A stretch of 41,000 nt of DNA from Prorocentrum cordatum (Eukaryota; Sar; Dinophyceae; Prorocentrales; Prorocentraceae), in assembly GCA_963575745.1 (NCBI GenBank), contig CAUYUJ010014558.1, positions 335,731 to 376,730 of the forward strand. The letters run 5' to 3'. This document shows, piece after piece, positions 36,600-41,000 of the stretch. Within the stretch, counting starts at the first letter, position 1; every line of letters begins with the position of its first letter. Below the pieces are notes generated by a model. It searched no databases and was not told the origin of the DNA. It was given only the letters and a program-made list of their open reading frames with translations. The translations under genes and the position numbers were made by a program.

Positions 36600-36750
36600 C
36601 ACGTTTCGGCAAGCACTGTCTGGGGAGACGCAGTTCCAAATCCCGCCGAAGAACACATGTTGACAGGTATTGGCTTGGGAGACGCAGCTCCAAATCCCGC
36701 CGGACAAAAATGTACGGTTTGGCAGGTATTGGTTAGGAAGACGCAATTCC
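36600..36750 (+). repeat. 59-bp array of composite block, copy 2 (three units)
   Basis: CTGTCTGGGGAGACGCAGTT, GGCTTGGGAGACGCAGCTCC and GGTTAGGAAGACGCAATTCC occur about 59-60 bp apart, variants of the array at 35175-35735. Confidence 0.88.
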
Positions 36751-36935
36751 ACATAGGAGGAGGAGGAGGAGGAGGAGGAGCAGCAGGAGGACGAGGAGCA
36801 GGAGAACGGAGGGGGGGAGGAGAAGTTGGAGGAGCAGGAAGAGGAGAGGAGGAGGACAAAGAGGACGAGGAGGACAAGGAGGTGGAGGACGACGACGAGA
36901 AGGAGGAGGAGAGAAGGAGGGAGGGCAGGAGGGCG
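36747..36935 (+). repeat. Purine-rich (GGA)n tract
   Basis: GGAGGAGGA units with ACGAGGAG interruptions up to about 36935. Confidence 0.88.
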
Positions 36936-36989
36936 ACGAAAAAGCCGACCACGTCTTACATAGGTGGGAGTGGAGCGTGAGGGAGAGAG

Positions 36990-37196
36990 ACGTTCCCTGC
37001 CTTGGCCAGAGCTGTCCCAGACTTGTCTGTCCTGGACACACGTGGGGCGACCGTTCGTGATTCGCAGATGCCTGACAGGTGCCGACGTTTTGGTCATCGC
37101 TTGTCTTCCTCATCCACCTCATCGAGGGGTCAGAGACGGTCCAGTGGCTACACCGACCGGCGAGTCAGGGGTGATTAGGGATGCGCGGTCCTTCGG
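36990..37196 (+). CDS. Weak candidate exon
   Basis: An open plus frame contains SQTCLSWTHVGRPFVIRRCL then TGADVLVIACLPHPPH. It has an acceptor-like GTCCCAG at 37010 and GT donor-like sites at 37079 (CAG|GTGCCG) or 37197. The GRPFVIRRCLTGADVLVIA part looks like folded protein. No family recognised. Confidence 0.2.
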
Positions 37197-37577
37197 GTGA
37201 CCTGTCGGGCAGGCCTAGGACAAGGGCAAGTCGCTCCAGAGCGGGCTGGAACACTCTCCGAGCGTTTGGGAACGCTTTGGAACGCTTGCGCGCCCAGAGC
37301 ATTCATTATCTGCACCCGCCGGCTCTGAGATGTTCCGAGTAGTGCCTGCCCGAGGTTGTTTTTGTTTTATGTTTGTCTTGGGTTGTTGTCCGAGGGCGTC
37401 TCGAGTGTTTGGAACCTCCGATGCCCCGAAACCGTCTGATGACAGACCGTCTGGCGAGGTAATCGGGATCTCGAGAGATCATGGGAACCCCTGACCTCCC
37501 CCCGAAGCCAGCTGTCCACGAATGGACCAACTCGATGGTGCAATCAGTCGTCGGCGGCGAGAGAGAGGGGAAGTGAG

Positions 37578-37722
37578 AAGGAGAAGGCCTTCTCAGAAGG
37601 CGGCGGGCCTTCTCAGAAACCCTTCGGCCTTCTGAGAAGTCTTCCGCGTCTTCGGGAAAGGCTTAGAAAAGTGTTCGGAAGGCGGGGGGACTTCCGAGCC
37701 TTCTGAGAAGGCCCGCCCCTTC
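37578..37722. repeat. GAGAAGG/CCTTCTC inverted-repeat cluster
   Basis: GGCGGGCCTTCTCAGAA at 37602-37618 is perfectly complementary to TTCTGAGAAGGCCCGCC at 37701-37717 (17-bp arms, 82-nt spacer). The spacer carries more CTTCTGAGAAG palindromes, and GAGAAGGCCTTCTC at 37580-37593 is itself palindromic. Confidence 0.85.
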
Positions 37723-38221
37723 TCGCCTCCCCCCCTTGGCTCGCCGCCGAAGTTGCATCGCTTCTACGAGTCAGAGCCGGCTCCGCTCCGGTGTTGCCAG
37801 AGGTGGCCCTCAGCCCGCGGCGGCGCGAGGTGTTTGCCAGGGAGGCCCGGGGGCGCGGTGGGCCTCCAGAGCGCCCCAGCACGGGGGGGGGCAGAGGCCC
37901 CAGGGCATCCCCCCCCCAAAAAAACGGCGGAGAGGCTGGGGGAGCACCCTCGGGCGATGATGTTCCAACCTGCTTTGGCCCTGACCACCAGAACGAATGT
38001 CGAGCGCTAAGAAAGTACCGAAACTGGACGGTTTCCACGTGTCGGGCCCTGGGAGGCGATACTCGTTCGACACTTCGCAAGCGTGTCGGGTAGACATTGT
38101 TTCGATACCTCTCTGGGTGCTCGAATTTTTCTGGGATGTGGTCCTTAAGTACGATGAGAACACCATAACCCTTGGTGCAGGATCACCGCTGACAGTCTTC
38201 GATATGGGGCGGCCCTGGAAG

Positions 38222-38366
38222 GATCGTCGTCACGTCCCTCGGCATCCTGGTGGGCTTCTCCTGGGAGCACTGCTTCGACGGCGGCGTCGAGTCCGTGTCC
38301 GAAAAGGCGCAACCCATGTTTAAGGTGTGGTTCCAGCTCGTGCTGGGGATCCTGGTGTGCATTCTC
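38222..38366 (+). CDS. Probable exon of a host membrane protein
   Basis: AG|G acceptor at 38220-38222 (CTGGAAG|GATC). 145 nt: one leading base then 48 codons, IVVTSLGILVGFSWEHCFDG, GVESVSEKAQPMFKVWFQLV, LGILVCIL, to a GT donor at 38367 (ATTCTC|GTCCCG). Two hydrophobic helices (VVTSLGILVGFSW and VWFQLVLGILVCIL) flank a short acidic loop with HCFDGG. Splicing to 39815 keeps phase 0 and extends the second helix into VLPAWRKHILQK. GFSWEHCFD and LPAWRKHIL have the texture of dinoflagellate multi-pass proteins I have seen, but I cannot name the family. Upstream in-frame sequence stops at 38190-38192, consistent with an intron before it. Confidence 0.6.
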
Positions 38367-39814
38367 GTCCCGCCGTTAATTCGGGTAACAAGACCTGGAG
38401 CTCTCGATCGGGCCTCGAGGGTGGAATCGAAGTGATCATGGAGAAGTGGGGGCAGGAGGAGGAGGAGGAGGAGGAGGAGGAGGAGGAGGAGGAGGAGGGA
38501 GGGAGGGAAGGAATGAAGGAAGGACGGAAGGAAGGAAGAGCAATGAGGGAACGAGGAATACCAGCATGAAGGACAGCATCGCCTTGTGCTGCTACGGAGG
38601 ACGCTGATCTGGCGATGCCGTCTCGCTCGGATGCGACCGATCGACCTGGGACTGGGCCGACGGGGAGGGGGGAGGAGGGGGAGGAAGGGGAGGAGGAGAA
38701 GGAGGAGGAGAGGAGGAGGAGTGAACAGGAGGAGAAGGAGAGGGGCAGGGGAAGGAGGGGGAGAGGGGCAGGGGAAGGAGGGGGAGGAATAGGATCGGGA
38801 CTCGAGCCAAAGTGCCCATGGGGAAGAAGCGGAGGGAATAGGAGAAGGAGGGGGGCATGGGGGGAGGAGGATGAGGAGGAGGCGGAGGAGGAGGAGGAGG
38901 AGGATCGGGACTCGAGCCAAAGTGGCCATGAGGACGAAGAGGAGGGAGGATGAGAAGGAGGGGGGCAGGAGGAGGGAGAGGAGGAGGAGCAGCAGCAGGA
39001 GGAGGAGGAGGAGGATCGTGACTCCAGCCAAAGTGCCCACGGGGGAGAAGAGGAGGGAAGAAGAGAAGAAGGGGAGTAAGGGGGGGAGAAGGAGGAGCAA
39101 CAGCAGTAGAAGGAGGATCGGGACTCGAGCCAAAATGGCAGCTGGGAAGAAGGGGGAAGAGGAGAAGGAGAGGGAAAGACGGATGAGATGGGAGGAGCAG
39201 GATTAGCAGCTGCACATTGGAGCAGATGATACTCGTGGATCCCCTGTCTAGTCGTATAAACAGCCGGTTCGAACAACTGATCTGGACTCCCAGAGAGCGC
39301 CTTCGAAGCCGAACTTTTTGCAACGCAAGACCACGAGAGGCTCACATATCCAATTGCACAGGCAAGAAGGAGAGGGAAGTGGAAGAGGAGGAGGAGGAGG
39401 AGGATCAGCAGCAGGAGGAGGAGGAAGGAGGAGGAGGAGAAGAAGAAGAAGGGGAGGACGGGGAGGAGGAGCAGGAGAAAGAGGAGGAGGAGGTGGAGGA
39501 AGAAGAAGAAGAAGAGGAGAAAGTAGAAGGAGGAAGGGGAGGATGAGGAGGAGGAGAAGGAGGAGAAGGAGGTGGAGGAGGAGGGGGAGGGGGGACGGGG
39601 GGACGGGGGGACGGGGGGAGAGGGAAGAGGAGGAGAAGGAGGAGGAGGAGGAGGAGGAGGAGGAGCAGGAAGACGAGGACGAGGAGATGAGGAGCAGGGG
39701 GAGGAGGAGGAGCAGGAGGAGGAGAAAGAAAAACGTGGGGCGGAGGCACCATAGGCGCCCAAGGTCTTCCTGGCCACGGCCCTGGGTGGGCCCTGGACCG
39801 GCGCGGGTTCCGAG
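38367..39814 (+). other. Purine-rich intron of the membrane-protein gene
   Basis: GT at 38367 and AG at 39813-39814, with G as the next base. GTC is present at both junctions, so the cut can slide by up to three bases. The inside is mostly (GGA)n (38455-38505, 39375-39740) plus a dispersed unit described separately. It has no long non-repetitive frame. A genome-to-transcript comparison would settle it. Confidence 0.5.
38785..39155 (+). repeat. Four-copy 102-115-bp repeat containing an SL-like core on the minus strand
   Basis: GGATCGGGACTCGAGCCAAA recurs near 38791, 38906, 39014 (variant GTGACTCCAG) and 39116. Each is followed by GTGGCCATGAGG- or GTGCCCATGGGG-type sequence and a GGAGGA run. 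On the minus strand the core reads CACTTTGGCTCGAGTC; the last copy reads GCCATTTTGGCTCGAGTCC. Confidence 0.85.
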
Positions 39815-39850
39815 GTCTTGCCAGCGTGGCGGAAGCACATTCTGCAGAAG
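39815..39850 (+). CDS. Probable short exon continuing the membrane protein
   Basis: Acceptor CCGAG|G. 36 nt in phase 0 encode VLPAWRKHILQK, then donor AAG|GTCCTC at 39851. It directly continues helix LGILVCIL of exon 38222-38366 and ends in a basic patch, as expected just outside a membrane helix. The following exon was not found in the window; reading straight on would give a low-complexity tail. Confidence 0.5.
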
Positions 39851-40164
39851 GTCCTCTTCTTGTTTCTTCGTCGTCGTCCTGCGGCCTCTCATTATCTCTC
39901 CTCATCCCTCCTGCCTCTCGTCTCATATATCATCCTGCTTCATTCTCCTCGGTCCTGCCTCATCATCATCCTCATCATCATCCTGTCTCAACCATCCTGC
40001 CTCCTCAAGCCTCCTCCCGCATCCCCCTTCTTGTCAAAACCTTGGGATATTGTATCGGCCCCATGTGTACTTGTACAGTCGTATGTGCTCTGGGCTTCTC
40101 CTCACAGTTGATGCCTTCTTCGATCGTGTTATTTCGGGGTAGGCAAGATGGCGGCGAATCTTGA

Positions 40165-40450
40165 GTTGGACGTCTCCCTCGCTTCTGACGAGCTTTTCCG
40201 GTGCAGAGGGAACGCTTGGGTCGACAGGGCCGCCAAGCTCGGAGTTGCCGTGCGCCCAGAAGTTTCGGAGATTATCCCATCTCGTGGCTGTGTCGCGAAT
40301 TGTGGCCAAGCTTTCGGCAAAGTTCATGCCTCTCGTGCCGTGGACGTATGTGGACGGAGTCCAGCTAATCTTGAAGCCGCGAGTGGTGTATGGCCCGCCG
40401 CCTGAGCCGCACGAGTGGGCTCCAGTCGGCAGGCCGCCTTGCAACTTCCG
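40165..40450 (+). pseudogene. LINE RNase H C-terminal fragment
   Basis: The plus frame reads FRCRGNAWVDRAAKLGVAVR, matching the GN-x-x-(A/V)D-x-x-AK-x-G box at the end of RNase H domains in LINEs. In the next frame LVAVSRIVAKLSAKFMPLVP and PHEWAPVGRPPCNFR continue plausibly. A frameshift near 40285 and a stop at about 40455 break it. Orientation is opposite to the LINE at 1.6-15.8 kb and no RT lies upstream, so it is an isolated fragment. Single-motif evidence. Confidence 0.4.
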
Positions 40451-40599
40451 GTAATGCCCGTTCTGTCTGCGAGGCCCTCGCTCGATCGCAAAGCTGCCGA
40501 GCGGAGGCTGCACCAGGCACCTCAGAGTCCAGCCGCAGTCCTTGCGCGATCTGCGCCACCGCTGCGTTGTGTAATATTGCAGTGATGAATCGTGCGTGA

Positions 40600-41000
40600 T
40601 GTGAGAATGCGCGTGTGAGTATGTGCGAATGTGTGTGAATGCGTGCGAATGTGTGTGAATGTGTGTGATTGTGTGTATTTGTTTGAGTGTGTGTGAATGC
40701 ATGTGAATGTCCGTGAATATATGTGTATATGTGTGTGTGGGTGTGTGTGTGCGCGTGTGTGTGTGCGTATGTGTGCGTGTGTGTGCGTGTGTGTGTGCGT
40801 GTGTGTGTGTGTGCGCGTGGGTGCGTGTGTGTGCGTGTGTTGCGTGTGTGTGTGTGCGTGTGTGTGCGTGTGTGTGTGTGTGTGTGCGTGTGTGTGTGCG
40901 TGTGTGTGTGTGCGTGTGTGCGTGTGTGTGCGTGTGTGTGCGTGTGTGTGCGTGTCTGTGTGTGCGTGTGTGTGTGTGCGCGTGTGTGGTGTGTGTGTGC
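40600..41000. repeat. GTGTGT/GTGCGT low-complexity array running off the window
   Basis: Irregular GTGTGTGC, GTGTGAAT and GTGCGTGT units from about 40600 to the end, increasingly pure after 40735. It continues past the window edge. Confidence 0.95.

Noticed and set aside
35175-36750. CRISPR-like array
   Set aside because: The 59-bp units diverge along their whole length, have no constant-repeat/unique-spacer structure, and the context is eukaryotic.
38320-39926. Large minus-strand Ser/Leu/Pro-rich frames and plus-strand poly-Glu/Gly frames
   Set aside because: They are direct translations of (GGA)n/(TCC)n tracts within the inferred intron.
1-41000. tRNA, rRNA or snRNA genes
   Set aside because: No convincing cloverleaf boxes or rRNA signature were noticed by eye. 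A covariance-model search was not possible here, so small RNA genes cannot be excluded.

Overview
The window looks like nuclear DNA of a dinoflagellate (Symbiodiniaceae/Suessiales-like). The grounds are very low gene density, GC-rich coding remnants, layered retroelements with dinoflagellate-type Gag/RT features, an ISXO2-like transposase relic, kilobases of microsatellite and minisatellite, and exon candidates bounded by GT donors and AG|G acceptors. Nothing looks bacterial. The assignment rests on sequence character, not on a database match.

Layout. 1-1.6 kb: a 91-bp degenerate tandem repeat and a tyrosine-recombinase-like fragment. 1.6-15.8 kb: a decayed, roughly 7.8-kb LINE-type retrotransposon on the minus strand (ORF1-like basic/zinc-finger region, APE-type endonuclease, coiled linker, reverse transcriptase, C-terminal zinc knuckle). 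It is split in its endonuclease-RT linker by a nested plus-strand element at 4260-10579. That 6.3-kb element is the most interesting object here: a tyrosine-recombinase (YR) retrotransposon with Ngaro/PAT-style split direct repeats (A1 ... B1-A2-B2), a Gag-like ORF, an RT-RNase H ORF overlapping it by ATGA, a YR domain reached through a frame change, and a terminal ORF resembling C5-cytosine DNA methyltransferases. 16-20.3 kb: a second, badly decayed minus-strand Gag-RT-RNase H element.

20.3-41 kb is mostly simple and tandem repeat: a GAC/GTC inverted microsatellite, about 1.25 kb of a 10-bp satellite (TCTCTGTGTC), four 157-bp units each carrying a long hairpin, a 386-bp tandem repeat, an 83-bp repeat, and a composite duplicated block containing 59-bp arrays. 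Scattered in it are an ISXO2-like transposase pseudogene (minus), a LINE RNase H tail fragment (plus), and short plus-strand exon-like islands. The best pair of islands (38222-38366 and 39815-39850) splices in frame across a purine-rich intron to give a two-helix membrane segment, suggesting that much of the right half is intron of one or more host genes.

How the parts relate: the YR element inserted recently, since its repeat pairs differ by 1/77 and 1/107, into a LINE that was already broken by frameshifts. Its own ORFs also carry lesions, so it may have been mobilised in trans. Most long open frames in the right half are artefacts of repeats that contain no stop codon.
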